Below, piece by piece: positions 51,191 through 64,000 of a stretch of 64,000 nt of DNA. Source of the stretch: Numida meleagris (lineage: Eukaryota; Chordata; Aves; Galliformes; Numididae); NCBI RefSeq assembly GCF_002078875.1, contig NC_034415.1, positions 19,249,975 through 19,313,974 on the forward strand, written 5' to 3'. Position 1 is the stretch's first letter. Each line of letters opens with the position of its first letter. A program made the position numbers and the translations under genes. The notes beneath the pieces were generated by a model, which saw nothing but the letters and a program-made list of their open reading frames with translations, made no database searches and had not been told where the DNA came from.

Positions 51191-53429
51191 GAAGAATAAG
51201 TCTTGCGTCCAGTACGAAGCTTTGAGTACATTCCACCATTGATGCCAATGAGAAATACAGCAAAAAAAGAGCTGGGATGCTGTGGCTCAATGTCCTTAAC
51301 TTAAATATTCACTCTTTCCTTTGCCTTTCTTGAATTCCTGCTGCTTCTTTTCATGTAATTGAAGTTGAGCTTTCAGAAACTCTTCTCTTTGTCAGTCTGC
51401 TTCATACTTTTTGGAAAGAATCTTTGAGGTACTGATGAAAAGAGGTGATTTTTTAAAGATAGCATAAAGAAATAACAAAAAATAAAATCATCATAGCAAT
51501 TACCACCACAGTTACTCAATCTCAATGCTTTCTACATACAGCCTTCAGCTAGTTACGCAAGTTAAATCTGCAGTCTTCCATTCCTTCTACAACATTTTCA
51601 GAAAATTAAAGTACATGGCAGCAATGTGATCTATGACCTTTTAGTGCATGAAATTTTTACCATGTCAGAGAGAGAGAGAGGGAGAGAGGATTAATCAACA
51701 CAATACCAAAAGTGATTCATAATTCCAAGTAACTCAACCTGCTGTCTGCAGTACAGGCCATAGGAATTAGATAGTTAAGAAGAGGTATGAGGCTATGATC
51801 TGACACTTTGCTTCATGTTTTCCCTTGCAAAAATGTGACAAATGCTGTGTCATTTGTGTACCAACATGTTTTGTTAATTCAGAGCCAGCAAGAGTATATA
51901 GCATGGGCTTATGCTATAACATGAAGACATAGCCTCTAAAGTTAGGTATTAGAGAATTTTCAGTTCTACTACTACAGTATCTTCAGGAGAAAACTTTTTG
52001 TAGCTGTTTTCCTTGTACCAATACATGGGACAAGGAAGCAATCAGACTTCGTGCTAGGTGACATCACCATACATCAAGTGCCTTCATGCCTTTCTTCTAT
52101 CGTGCCACCAAGATGATGAAGGAATACATCAGATCTCAGGGTGTTTTTTGTAGTGCTGGCAAAAAGAAAAAAAGGCAATGTGTTGTGGGATCAAATGGAT
52201 TTAATAGCTTTATTTCATAGCCTGTGTAGGCTTCTTGAAATGTAGACACTGTAAGAATAAGTTGAAGGCAAAGCTGGTCACAGAATGCATGGTAACATTT
52301 AATCACATCTCTTAAACAGATAAGTCATCAAACCCCACAGCCAAGTATCTGCAGTCCAAACACTGTTGATACTGAGTTTACAAGACATTTGTGATAAATG
52401 CTTTTGTTGTAATTAAAAAGCTGTGTAAGTCTACCCAGATGTGTTGTAACCAGTACCTTATCTGCTCTGCCAAGATGAGGACAGACCTCACCTGTCAAAG
52501 CCAATTAATTTAGATAGCTCTGCCCTGGACAGGAGAAGAGTTAATCAGCAATTCTCTTGTAGAATGTTTTTCTTTTTCCGGTGAAGAATGCTAGTTGGTT
52601 GTCATTTAAATCTCCCATAGAAAGGTGCAGAATTTGATCAATCTTCTGACAAAACAAGCCTGTTCTTAATGTTTCATTTTTTGACAGTTCCTCTGCTCGC
52701 TTTATACACTGGCTGAGAGCCTAGACTCTGTAGTTCTCAGATTCTGCAAGAGGAGAGATGGAAGCTGCTAGCCCTGGGACTGGGATGTCCATGGAACTCT
52801 GATTTCTCTGTGTAACGGTAAAAAGAAGCACCTAGGCAGGTGTGTTAAAACAGCTTATATTTTCATTTGAATACAGAATAGCTCTCCCCTATCTCCCATT
52901 CCCCACTCCAAATTTCAGAATCATCCAGAGAAGGAAGATACTTTTCATAGAAGGGTAGTTAGTGATAACATGTAGCCAAACCAGTCTGGGGAAAGACTGC
53001 TTTGTGAAGAAAAAATAGATAAAAGTACAGCAGTCCTGCAGCCTGGATTCAAGAGAGCCCTGCATGTTGCTAAAGAAGAAGAATGTCTGCACAATCCTCT
53101 AGGATATTATCCTTTGCTGGCAAATAAAGGAAGACAGGATACAATAAAATAATTCCAAACATGGCACATCTGTCTTTTGATGCAGGAGAAAGAATGGCAT
53201 AGTTTGGGTTGTCTCCTCATCGGTGAAAAGGCAAACAGCCTGCTACGGAAGAGGCTGAGAATGAGTGTTCACAGGAGAATTGAACCAAAACAAGAAGTCC
53301 TCATTCAGCATGAAACCAAGATGGTAAAACTAAAATTATTCAAGGATGAGTAGATTTTGTATAAAGCAGTACTAAAGAGTCTGGGTAAAAAAGGAAAAGG
53401 AATCAGAATTACCTAACTTTTAATTAAGT
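51191..53429. other. non-coding stretch with a GA microsatellite
   Basis: Contains the (GA)n tract at about 51667-51689. Otherwise no gene or repeat family was recognised. The part next to 53.4 kb may hold the unrecognisable 5' section of the old LINE to its right. Confidence 0.5.
51667..51689. repeat. (GA)n microsatellite
   Basis: About 11 GA units with one GG interruption. Confidence 0.85.
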
Positions 53430-53438
53430 GTAGCTGGT

Positions 53439-53564
53439 ATTATTGAAAACAGATGGGAAGAACTGCATAACTGGAACTTAAAATTCAATGGTTATAACTT
53501 ATTTTGGAAAGATCAAGTAGGGAAAAGGGAAAGAAGTGCTGAACTCTACAGTAAAAAGATATAG
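53439..53564 (+). pseudogene. LINE endonuclease fragment
   Basis: An open stretch of 41 codons ends at TAG 53562-53564. WEELHNWN, GYNLFWKD and VGKRE correspond to the CR1 apurinic-endonuclease region that nicks target DNA. The conserved Glu-Thr-Trp is altered to Glu-Asn-Arg-Trp. Confidence 0.7.
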
Positions 53565-54665
53565 TCTGTTTTCAGGACACTGACAGCTCAGAAGCAAATG
53601 ATTTTGCATGCAATGGATCAGTATTCTTAACACATAAAAACCAAAATGGGATAGTAGCTGCTGTCTGCAAATCACCAAATCATAGAAGAGAGTAGGATGA
53701 CTGGGTGCCTTAGCACCTTCTCTAATGTGTAGGAGCAAAAAGCTGTGCTATCATCTAAGATTTCAGTCTGCCTGACATATGCTTAAAGTTTCATGATGTT
53801 GGTACTACTCTGTAGAATTTTTGAACATTATATATGAACATTTCTTAAACCAAAAGTGAAATTCTCCAAAAAGGGGGACTTATTGTGAGATCTTATCTCA
53901 CAGATAATGAATAGAGACCAGAGAGCTTGATAAAAGAACTATTAGTTGCCTCAATGATAGCTTCATTGCTCTTTACAAAAAGGCATACAGAGAATGAAAC
54001 CCAAACAGTAATATGGATGGTGTGATCATTTTACTGAACTGAAAATGATTATAAAGGAGAATCAGCTGGGAGAGAGAACTGATCAATAATTGGAAAATAC
54101 AAATATTTTATTTAGCATCTGCAAAATTAGGAAAGAAAGCTGTATGCATTAAAAAAAGGTCTGTCTTAAAAGGTTAATGAAAGTCTCTATGTAATTGAAA
54201 ATCAATGCAATGAAGAAAGAAAGTTGTTAACACTAAACATAGAGTAGAAGTAGGGAATTACATAAATAATTCCTCCGATAAGGATAGACAAGTTGTAAGA
54301 AGAAATTTATGGTCAGAGGATTAAGGACAATATTTTTCAAATGCCTTAGGAATCCTGACAATGCTACCAGATCTTTATCAGACTAGCTTGGAAGATTTGT
54401 TAAGAATAATGAAGACAAGAAAAAAGAGTTCAATAAGTATTTGTATTTGGTATTTAAGGAAAAGACAGACAATTAGTAATGCTCTATGAAGATGATGATG
54501 AATTACCATGCAACAAAATACATGGAAAAGCAAGGGTGGAAGCTACTAAAATGAGATTTGCATAGGAGGCCTCAGATTACTTGTATCCAAGAGATTTTAA
54601 AGAGCTGACTGAAGAATCTGTGCTGTTATTCCTTTTTTGTTGGTTTTGTTTCCTTTTTTTCCCTA

Positions 54666-55197
54666 AGTCTTGGAATAATTGGGAAAGTTCCAGAAATGTG
54701 GAAGAAAACGTATGTTGTGTTAATGTTTAAAAAGGATAAACTTACTGACCTAGGTAATTACAGTCCTGTCAGTCTGAAATTGATCTGGAGCAAAGAAATA
54801 GAATGGCAGGGGACTGAATTACTAACTAATTAAAGAAGAAAAATACGTTAAATGCCACTCTAGGTACAATATGGAAAATAGATACTGTCAAACACATTTG
54901 TTGTCTTTTTTTTTTCCAGTTGTGACTACAAGCAAAACACAACACTGTTGAGATATTTTGATTCTGCGTGACATTTGATGTAGTATTCATGACATTTGAG
55001 TTAAGAAACCATGATAATACAAAATTGACATGTCACACATTAAGTGAATTGAAAATTGGTTAACTGACATTTCAAAATGTGAATTTAAAGGGGGAATGAT
55101 CACAGAATAGGTATCCTGTTGGGATAGCTTTCTGGGAATACTCTAGTTTATATTTTTATCAACAATTAGTAATAAAAATGAAAGGTTTGCAGAAGAC
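54666..55197 (+). pseudogene. LINE reverse-transcriptase fragment
   Basis: Fifty-five codons are open from 54666 to TAA 54831-54833, with KVPEMWKK and FKKDK-LTDLGNYSPVSL (family VPEDWKK-FKKG-DPGNYRPVSL). After several stops the FADD box remains as FAED at 55186-55197. Acidic residues survive only in part and the copy cannot be active. Confidence 0.82.
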
Positions 55198-55400
55198 TTA
55201 GTCATCAAGGGGACTGGTCAGGAATAAAAAGAACAGATCACTGACTCTAGTTGACAAAAGATTACTGGGACATCTGGCATGAACCAATAAAGTAAGATCC
55301 ATGTGTAAATCCACAGGAACAAAAACTTAAGGGGTATAGGCTGGCTATTCCATAACGGTTTGAAAATATCTAATGGGAATAATTCAGTTAGTACACAACT

Positions 55401-57593
55401 CTTTACCTGAGTATCTGGTTCAACAACAAACAATTGAATAAATTAGTAATCTCATTTCATGCCACTACTGTTAGTTATGAATGTACTTCAAGAGCAATAT
55501 ACAAAACCAACTGTCCTGCATGGTAAAAGGTTGAAATGGATCCCTCATACATCGTGCTATTAGTACGCATCCACACCTCACACTGAACTGGTTCTGAAAG
55601 GATCATTACAGTATATTCAGAGAGTGTATCTGGAAAATAACACACAAGTTCTTAATAAGCCCCATGGCAGCATATCAAATTTGAAGGACACTCAAAGCTG
55701 AGCATGTGTATAGCATTTCTTCCCTTTATTTAATTTTAGTCTTACCACAAAAATTCTCTTTCCTTCCCCTCATTGTGGTGGCTGATGAAATAGCACAGTT
55801 TCTAAAAGAAACAAATCTTTATGCCACACTCTTCTATTTTAGGATTGAAACTGAGTACCAGAATCTAGCCACAGATTAGGTGGTCGTAGTTGCTGCATTA
55901 CATATGCCAATGCTGATAAACACACCTGCTACCTCCAGTCCACAAACCCTGTTAGTCTATATATGTTTAATTCAGCACATACAGACCGAGCTAAAGCCAC
56001 TGAAGCAAGCTGCTTTTTACTGATAGCCTTAGTTGGACAATAATGCAGGAGAACTAGAGGCTAATGGGACTTACGCTTCCTTTCTTTTCTTGGCAAATGG
56101 GGTCTGCTGCATGATGGAAGAGAAGTTATGTAGGTTCCCCTTGAGCTCATGTCAGTGTTGCAGCTGTAAGTAGAACTTTGCACCATTTCACAAGACACGG
56201 TATCTCCCACAGCCTTTCAGTCTCAGAAGTATCTTGAGCATATCTTGGTGAACATCCACTAAGGTTTGAATGACTTGACTTCCCAAAATGCTTCAGTCCG
56301 AGGAAGTGCTTGGAGGATGTGCTCCCTAGGAATGGGATCTAATGTACTTCTACACACAGAAGTGAGAACAGGAGTTCTTATATTTGTAGGTTCTTTGGGT
56401 GTTTCCCAGAATTTCTAGATTTGTTTAGGATAGTTGTCAAAGGCATAATTCATGTTTGCATGCAGCAGATTTTTTGGGAACTTGTCTGAAAGTCATGCGG
56501 ATGTCAGCACAGTGAGGCAGGGGGTGTTGCATTTCAGCAGAGGCAACAGTGACAGCAGGTCACCTCTCTACAGATTTTTTTTTTTTACAAGCACAGCATG
56601 CAGGCTCTTGTTCATCGCTGACAAAAATGCACAGCTAATGGTGGTGACTGTGTTGAAGAATACTGTTTTGTAGCTGAGAATTAGCATAATAATACTATTT
56701 GATGGAGCACGTTGTAGCTGTTGTAGTTTTCAAGGAAATAAATAGGATACATTACTTTCGGAGCAACCTACGTAGTACTTTCTAGAACGGAGATCTTGGT
56801 TTCTTTGAGTTCAGTGAACTGTCAGGTATGATTACAATGGCATACAAATCAATAAGAATAAAAGTGCTTAGCACAAAACTATACATATATTAGTCAGATA
56901 AAAGATCAAAATATCCACCAGGAGGGATTGGAAAATTGTGTACATTTATTTGTATTTTAAAATATCCCAGGCACAATTTTCAAGTACATAGAAGCACATT
57001 CTCCAAATGGGAGCAAAAAAACTAAGTAGCATGTGGCAAGAAAACAAATAGCAAATTATTTAAAATAAGTATAAACAGTATAAAACCTTTCTTCATTTAC
57101 AATGCTACCTACTATGAATGCACTCTTTAGCACTACAAAAAGACAACCAAAAACTACATGTAATAAGTGGCATAAAATGAGCTTCCTACATCAGTTTGTT
57201 AGGAGCATATAGTAGCAACTGTGTAAGAACAGAAGAACGCATGTAGACTGTATATTCATGCACATATACACACACATACATACATAACTGTAAGGCCACG
57301 AGAAAAAAAATACCTGGGAAAATTTACGAAGGGAATTTGAGGGATGTGCAGTATATTAAAAAAAAAAAAAAAAAGATGCTTGCTAATGCATGTTCATGGT
57401 AAAACCACATCAGCAAGAGGAGTCACGACTGACTCTTCATCAAACTTTCCCTGTTGCATCCATAGCGGGTTACACAGTCCTATACCACATTCCTGGCTTG
57501 GATGCTACCTTGGGAGGAGTCAGGAGCTCTTGTCTCACATGATCTCATATTTCTAAGGAAAAGACATATGAGCAGAGGAAATCCATGGAAAGC
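55401..57593. other. non-coding stretch, nothing recognised
   Basis: AT-rich with a short CA/TA-rich tract at 57260-57287 and poly-A at 57358-57374. No gene recognised. Confidence 0.5.
57358..57374. repeat. poly-A tract (17 A)
   Basis: Uninterrupted A run. No retrogene sequence is seen beside it. Confidence 0.8.
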
Positions 57594-57613
57594 NNNNNNN
57601 NNNNNNNNNNNNN
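57594..57613. other. assembly gap (20 N)
   Basis: Twenty unresolved bases. The round number suggests a placeholder, so true length is unknown. Confidence 0.99.
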
Positions 57614-60600
57614 GGGGAATGGAGGGAAGGGCTTTTATTTAGCCAAGGGATGCACTAATAGGAATTTCACTTCCCCGTGGGGCAGTCCATTGTAGTGGCA
57701 CCACTTTATGAGGTTTGCTTTACATCATGGAGTGGTCCTCAGAAGGTGGATCTGATTTCCATTAAACTAAAAGATGTGCTCCAGTCACTAGTTGCATTCA
57801 GCCCATAGGAACAAACTGCGTATGGCATGGGCATCACGTACTTAGCACTAGCAGTTTCAGGCTACAGAGCTTATCCAGCTGAGCTCATGTCTCACTAATG
57901 TAGACACAGGCTTCGAAAATATACAAACTAACATGAAACAACAAGTACTGTAGCTTATATTTGCCATGTAAGAGATTAGTCTTCTTTGTTCTGTCTCACC
58001 ACTGTCTGGAAGAAAGGCTTTCCCTGTAGACACTCTTCATGTTTGCAGATGTATGAGTGTCTGTGTGAAGAGGGAATAGATGAACAGTCAAAAGAACAAT
58101 GAGCACAATTTTTTTCTCTAGCCATCTCCAGAACTACTATTTTCAGCAGCAATATGACAGAACTACAGGCATCTTAGTTACTCATGTGCATGTACAATTC
58201 CTGTTAGAGAGATGCCACAGATGTCCAAAACTTGTGATTGCTGCCCTGCCAACACCTCAACATTAGCCATGTAAAGTCATACGGTTACACTTAGATGTGA
58301 GGTTTTCCTTATAGGGGAACACAAAATTGTGACTGTGAGCAGTGTAATAGGTTCACAAAAGCAAGTTTAACTATTTCTGATATTTTAATGAAAAGTATCA
58401 ACTTTAGTAAATATTTCCTGACTGGTTTCAACAATTTGTATGCTGCCAGCTACTAATGGCACTCACAGAGCTTCAGCAAAGTGCTTTGGATGACACATGA
58501 TATGAAAAATAGAAAAAGCACTACTTCTGCTGCTTAAACTAAGTCTACACACAACCTACATTATTTATTACAGTGCTGGAATAAGATACATAACATGCTG
58601 TCATGCATAATACATGGTAAGAACATGCATTAGTTCAACTTTACAGTCAGTATAGGGCCAGTAAATTAGGACACCAGTGGCAGGTGCTGACAGCTGCATA
58701 TCTTCCTGAATTCCCAGAAATAGCAGCAAGCAATGCAAAAAAAAAAAAAAAAAAAATCAGCTGTTTAAGACACCCATGAAATGGTGACTCCTTGCGAGTT
58801 AACCTTGCAAAAAATAACGAAACCCAGTGATCTCTTTCCCACCTCGTTTAAAGAAACTGAGTTCAGCACCTGACTTGAGACAGTGCCCCAAGCAAGGTGA
58901 CACTGCCAACTTGACAGAGCCTGCTGCTCCTCAGTCCTGGGTCAGCACCAGCACTCTGCCATTCCCACAGAAGGGGAGGACAGAGCAAACTTCATGCTGT
59001 GCAAATGAGCTGGAGAATGCATGTCATGCAACGGAGCTGGATGAGCCTACAAAAGCTGGGTGGGTAGGGCCAGGGATGCCATACAGATTATTGTGTATTC
59101 CACAGAAGCCTTATCTTTCACTGGGGAAAAATGGTCTCTTTCTCCTTCAGCCTGTTTCCGGAGGGTTTGCCTAGAGGCTCCAGTGCAGAACAGACACAAG
59201 AGACTTCTACGGATTATGCAATACTAAGCTTGCAAAAAGCTTGTTTTTCTCTATATCATTAGCTATACATCAAAACAATAATCAGAGAAATGTATATGAA
59301 CCTGGTGGCTGACTATTCACCATATCATTATTCACTCCCCAATGGTTAAGTCACATTCCTCTGTACCCTCTCAGGAATAAAGGAACAGAACGAGACACAT
59401 CTGCTGAAAATGAAGTGCTTTCTGCTCAAAAGAGCTAACTATGCCTAGTCAGGAAAAACAGTTCTTTTTTAGTAAATTTATGATTTTCTTATGTACGCTG
59501 TACATAGCAATGACCACAGAGAGTTCTCTGTAATCCTTTGGCACTGACACCAGAGTTTCAGTCTGCAGGGTCCCCTCACGTTCATCATGAACAAATCTCA
59601 GACTTGCTCAAGCTCTACTAAAGACATATGCTTTTTCTGAATTACATAGAGAAAAAAAACTGTCAGCAACATTTAGGCATCAATGTGCAAAGTGGTAAGG
59701 GCACCATCCAGTTATAATTCGTGAGTGATTACTTCATTGTCACTTACCTGGACATGTCCTCTGGCTGAGCATTTGTGATCTGCTGCTGGCTGTCTTTGTG
59801 TATGACCATACTTTTGCCTAGCCCTCCAAGTGCTGGATGGGCTCCTCCTTACCATCATTATCCTCTCACACAAAACAGTGCTTACCATAGTACGCAGAAG
59901 TGCAAAAGTTTTACTGGGATTGGTGCTCTACTCACAATCTGAACTTGCCAAAGTGATTTCCATTAGTTTTGAACTGAGTCCTCAGAGATGCTTAAATCAG
60001 TGAATCTTCAGCCGACAACTCAAGTAGTACCAGGCTGACTTCTTCATCCTTAGTGTTGCTCCTATAGAAATCTTTGACAACACAGAACTTTCCTCTGCCT
60101 TTTCCTGCAAGGGTATTTTCTCCTTGGTGGTAATTACCACTGGAGAGAGTGGAACAATTCTAGAGCTAAAGGCTTTCAGAGAAACAGAACATTTGGAAAA
60201 ATATTTGCAGGAGAAATCAAGGCGTAGTCCTCTCTTGAAGAATTTTAGGGGTATTTTTCAGAAGTTGGAACACCATCTGCTGCTCAGTAGAACTCTTCCT
60301 CAATCTTTTCTGCTTACTGATGTACCTGATACAAGCAGTCTGCAGATGGAGTCTCCCAGCCCAGATGGGAGGGGAATTTGGCTGGATACAGAAACTGCTA
60401 TTTTCTTTCTGTTAAGAGGTCTTGGTATAAACAGAGGGAAGTGCTCTGGACATCTTCTGGGGATGAGAAGGTTGAGATCATTTCTGCTATATTGTTTCGG
60501 AAAACAAAATCCAGGTTTTTTTCATTTTTCAGTTAATTAACTGTGAATTGGTAATTAGCTGGTCAAAAAGCTATAAGAAAAATTCTGCTCCTATTTAAAA

Positions 60601-63209
60601 CTTCTTTTTCTGAAAAATAAATTCAGAAGGTAATGCAACATAAAAGTATTAAAAATTGAACTTTTAATAAAACAAAGGCTATGGCAAGCCAAAAAAAAAA
60701 ATATATTTTTTTAAATGTATTTTCAACAGTCAACTAAATTATGAAAGAAACATCTGGTGACTACTTAGTTGGAAAAAAAAAACCACCAAATTATTTGTAA
60801 GTATTCTCTACTCTATTAGCAGCAACGTGAAGACCTATTTTGAAAACCTAAGGTAAACTCCCTGCTTGTTTCATACACTTAACTAGTTGATTAAAATAGG
60901 AGTGCTTGAATGAATAAGCAATTAGGATCTGATTACATTCAGGTAAACTGTAGTAGGATTTACTTTAAAAATTAATAAATGATTCTCAGCTGATGTCTTA
61001 ACTGCTCTCAGAAGGTGAATCATCAAGATCTCTTATCATACAGCCAAGCAGTGAAATTTTTTCTTCAGTACTACAGTGCTGATTTTTAACAAATTTCTAC
61101 AAAGTCATTTCTTTGTAGAATCATCTTCAACACAGTGGTCACAGTTCCTTAATCATACAATAAAAATCATGCAAATATGTGTTTAGTTTATGCTAAAGAC
61201 AGGCTCATTTAAATAATGGAACCAATGTTCAGTTATTCTACTGTTAATGAAGCCTGATGCAATGTTTCTAAAAGCAGATCTCTTACCACAAATCCAAGCC
61301 CCTCTAGAAATAGAGAGCAACACTTTTACTTTTGATCTGTGACAACCGCACTCCAAGGATCTTCTCAATTTTGCTGTACATTTCACTGTTCCCGGAACTA
61401 TATTTTCCTTAGCTAGTCATAGCATGAGATATTATTTCATAACCACATGCAAGCACTCTACAACGAGCTGCAGTATGAAACTCTGTTTACAATGCATCGA
61501 TGGTGGCTTGGCAAGCCCTAACTGCCTTAAAAATTTTCTCAGGCTTAAAAACTGCCTTGCATGTGAATGTAACTCAGGCAGAATCCTTACGCTGTGTTTC
61601 CTGAGGAGAAAGTCTACCCTTTACGAGAACACTTCTCACGTAAGTCTATTCAGCCCAACTGTACTTCCATGTACAGCACTTTCTTTGTAACATTCTCTTA
61701 GCCCAAACACCTTCTAAACCGAAGTCCAAATCGACTTTCCAGCTCCTCTTCCCACAGGGGGACTTTAGGTTGTTTCATGTTTCCCTGTACAAAATACATA
61801 GGGCATTGTTCCTAGTTCTGTGTGCCTTCCTTTCTTCAAATCCTGCACTACAATTTCCTTATTAGCTTTCTGTCTATCCAGCCATCCATCTGAACTGGAA
61901 AGATGAATATGTATATAACAATAAATCTAGCTCCCTGTCTTTTACTACTACAACCCTTCATGCATCCATGACCCTTTCACCACTGGATTTTATCCCATGC
62001 TATATTAGACTACGATTGGTTTTAAACTCCACAAGACAAGAAGCAGCCACTTTCAAAGTATTATTTTTATATCAGAGCATTGCCTGTAATCTTCAGATAT
62101 GTTGGGCATCTCTTCTGCAAGGCAGTATACAAATGCAATACATTGCAAATGTGAATATCTGTCTCAAGAGTTTAGAAGAAAGTCAGTCAAGATAGGGAGT
62201 AGGAAAATCTCATTGTTCTCCTCTTCCAAGCAGGAAGATGAGACATCAAGTCATACAGGTCTGGGACAGAGTCTATATTTGCATATAGATATTTATCTGC
62301 AATTATAACAATGGCCCCAGCCTTTGGCAACCAGCACGAACACTTACGACACTAAAGTAAACAGTGAAAGATAAGCTATATTAAAAATAAAATCAGAAAG
62401 CTACATTTACAGGATCAAATACAAAGGGCAGGGGGTGTTATACCCTGGCATCACCTATCAACAGGAACCAGAAACCAATGATCAGATGGGGGAGCACTGG
62501 TAATGAGATTTTGTTCCCCTCTTCAGAGTCACAGCTGATGATGAGAATATATATATGCCATGAACATACAAAATATAGATTTATATGTACAAATATACAA
62601 TAGGAAATAGTCAGTATACAAATACTTACATGTAAAAATATCTTTTTTTACTTTCCTCTTTTCATGATTTACAAAAGCATACAAAGTTTCCTATTGGTTA
62701 ATGTTAAAGTAGTGTGAGTAAACCCTGTGTGTCATGTTCCACACATGATTCTTTCAAGTGTTCACAGTATTGGGTATTACAGTGTTGAATCTGACATTCC
62801 AGATGTTAAAATATTCTTAGGACACATTCTAAACTTAAAGCATCCATTTAAATACAGTTTAAATAAAATTCACGGTCATACTACAAATGAATCTGCTGCA
62901 TTTGAAAACTTTCTATGAGAGTAAGCTTGGAAATGCATATTTCAACTAGAGATGAGTATATTTTAAAATTCTTGAACTGCTTCTTGATGTGTAGATAATA
63001 CAAGGTGGTGAGTTCTTTCAACTCCATCTGAAGCAATGCAAGCTAAGGGAGCTTAGTATTACAAATTATCCTCAGTAGGAATAAGGACACACAGAGCAAT
63101 TTGCCATCAGATCCAGACATGCCATCACTTTCTTCAAATACCCAGCAGACAAGAATAAATGACAGGTACCATTGCTTTTGTGGTAAGAATAAATGCACTG
63201 TAGCATTCT
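57614..63209. other. non-coding stretch, no gene recognised
   Basis: Contains poly-A at 58737-58756. The 138-codon plus-strand ORF at 60124-60540 and the 115-codon ORF at 58827-59174 match no family and are within chance length. A 58-codon minus-strand ORF (59888-59712) spans a strong donor-like site CAG/GTAAGT at 59748/59747 but lacks a convincing acceptor. Confidence 0.5.
58737..58756. repeat. poly-A tract (20 A)
   Basis: Uninterrupted A run with no recognised element beside it. Confidence 0.8.
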
Positions 63210-63325
63210 TTATCAGCAACGTGCTTTATGGACTCATATTAATCCTCACAATGCCCTTGTGAGGTAGATAGGTATTATCCCCATTTTTAAAGATGGAGAA
63301 ACTAGGAAGATAAATTATGATGGCT
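63210..63325 (-). mobile_element. MIR SINE (ancient tRNA-derived)
   Basis: The plus strand reads ATATTAATCCTCACAATGCC, TTGTGAGGTAGATAGGTATT, ATCCCCATTTTTAAAGATGG and AGAAACTAGG. This is the reverse complement of the MIR 3' half (family TAATCCTCACAACAACCCT-TGAGGTAGGTA-TATTATCCCCATTTTACAGATG-GGAAACTGAGG). The copy is old and truncated, and the tRNA-like head is not visible. MIR predates amniote divergence and is sparse in birds. Confidence 0.82.
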
Positions 63326-64000
63326 AGAAGGGAAATACTGTCCATACTGCTTTTGGATGTTGGAGCAACTCAGAGGCATAACTGGAGAAAATGGAGATGC
63401 TCACGTGACAACCTTACTCTAACCAGCTTAGGTACTGTCAGCAGGCTAGTTACACCAGCTAAAGGTCCAGCATGGGCCCTAAAAGATAGCCAAGTCCCAC
63501 ACTGCTGGAGCAAAACTGTTGGACAGCAGTTTCAAAAAGCATAAAATGCATCATCCAAGATGGTGCAGCCTGATCAGGATGGAATGAAGCTGCATTTTAT
63601 AAGGTATGAATTAATCAGGAACTTTGAGCAAGTAATATTTTCTCAAGTGAGAGCTGTGTGCAGTTCAAGAACTGTGTCTAGCTCATCTCTAATTTTAGCA
63701 CTGACCCAAGTGCTAGCATGTATCAAAGTATTTAGGTGTTTTTTAACATTCGCTCACTCACAGAAAAGACAACTAGACCTTGGAAGTCTGTATATTTCTT
63801 CATACTTCCTTTGTGGAAATTTTCTGCTAATACCACAAATGAAACTAGTTCTGCAGTACTGTTGGTACTGCAATTGAGCCACAGATACTAATTTTAATTA
63901 ACTAAGGTGATGGACAAGTTTAAAGGACAGCCAAGTTCCCTGTGTACATCTGCACATCTGTGCAGAGATCTCATCTGTTTTTAACTACTGAAGTAAAATC
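63326..64000. other. non-coding stretch, nothing recognised
   Basis: Two unrecognised ORFs of 75 and 105 codons lie here (63317-63544, 63560-63877). Neither shows domain motifs. Confidence 0.45.

Larger units (their letters stand above)
53430..55400 (+). mobile_element. ancient CR1-like LINE, endonuclease through reverse transcriptase
   Basis: Decayed but collinear ORF2 landmarks run along the plus strand. The endonuclease block ENRWEELHNWN-GYNLFWKD-GKRE lies at 53439-53561 (CR1 family form ETWW-HDW-GYKLFR-DR-GRRGG). Next come EFNKYLYLVF (about 54430) and a DYLYPRDFKELTEE block (about 54575), then GKVPEMWKKTYVVLMFKKDK and LGNYSPVSL (54666-54776). HIK-IENWLTD lies near 55040-55070, and FAED (55186-55197) stands for the catalytic FADD. 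The layout matches CR1 copies typical of turtles and crocodilians better than the young avian CR1s in this window. Many stops and frameshifts occur. The copy is far less 5'-truncated than its neighbours. Confidence 0.82.

Noticed and set aside
58827..59174. 115-codon plus-strand ORF
   Set aside because: Low-information Ser/Pro/Leu composition, no domain, no splice or promoter support.
59712..59888. 58-codon minus-strand ORF crossing a strong donor-like site
   Set aside because: The donor CAG/GTAAGT is good but no pyrimidine-rich acceptor or promoter lies upstream on the minus strand and the peptide matches nothing.
60124..60540. 138-codon plus-strand ORF
   Set aside because: Protein-like in parts but no family motif and no convincing splice context. 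Chance length for this much sequence.
1..64000. CRISPR arrays, operons, tRNA or rRNA genes, endogenous retroviral genomes
   Set aside because: No spaced repeats, no bacterial-style gene packing, no tRNA-type internal promoter boxes and no LTR pair or retroviral gene motifs were seen. The sequence is vertebrate non-coding DNA.

Overview
This window looks like nuclear DNA from a bird. The diagnostic signal is a set of CR1 LINE copies with the avian 3' end (GGTTGGACTGGATGATCTT followed by an ATTCTATG-type tail), found in both orientations. The background is AT-rich and CpG-poor, with two short CpG-rich islands. No long open reading frame occurs in 64 kb: the longest are about 138 codons and none is recognisable. 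The species cannot be named from the sequence. The window is best read as a large intron or intergenic stretch of a gene-poor region. No protein-coding gene can be assigned with confidence.

Layout. Positions 1-275 are the edge of a strong CpG island, probably a promoter or first exon whose remainder lies left of the window. From 0.3 to 8.9 kb the sequence is unremarkable apart from a diverged repeat pair and a perfect palindrome. At 8.88-8.97 kb there is a striking 17-bp perfect inverted repeat. It is followed at 9.26-9.76 kb by a decayed reverse transcriptase of the L1/Tx1 clade, unusual for a bird. CR1 3' ends lie at 12.1, 22.8, 40.1 and 45.5 kb. A longer CR1 at 50.2-51.2 kb joins the end of ORF1 (esterase) to the reverse-transcriptase core, with most of ORF2 missing. 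A much older CR1-like LINE of about 2 kb (53.4-55.4 kb) still shows endonuclease and reverse-transcriptase landmarks in order. A MIR SINE lies at 63.2 kb. A second, small CpG cluster with GC boxes, CCAAT and a YY1-type motif lies at 49.3-49.5 kb and is a candidate bidirectional promoter. The assembly has a 20-N gap at 57,594.

The most speculative but potentially new item is a chain of four short, phase-compatible open segments with splice-like borders on the minus strand (36.83 to 32.64 kb). It begins with a convincing signal-peptide-like sequence and would encode a secreted protein of about 127 residues. It was found by eye and may be chance. Most of the rest is ordinary non-coding DNA in which nothing functional could be recognised.
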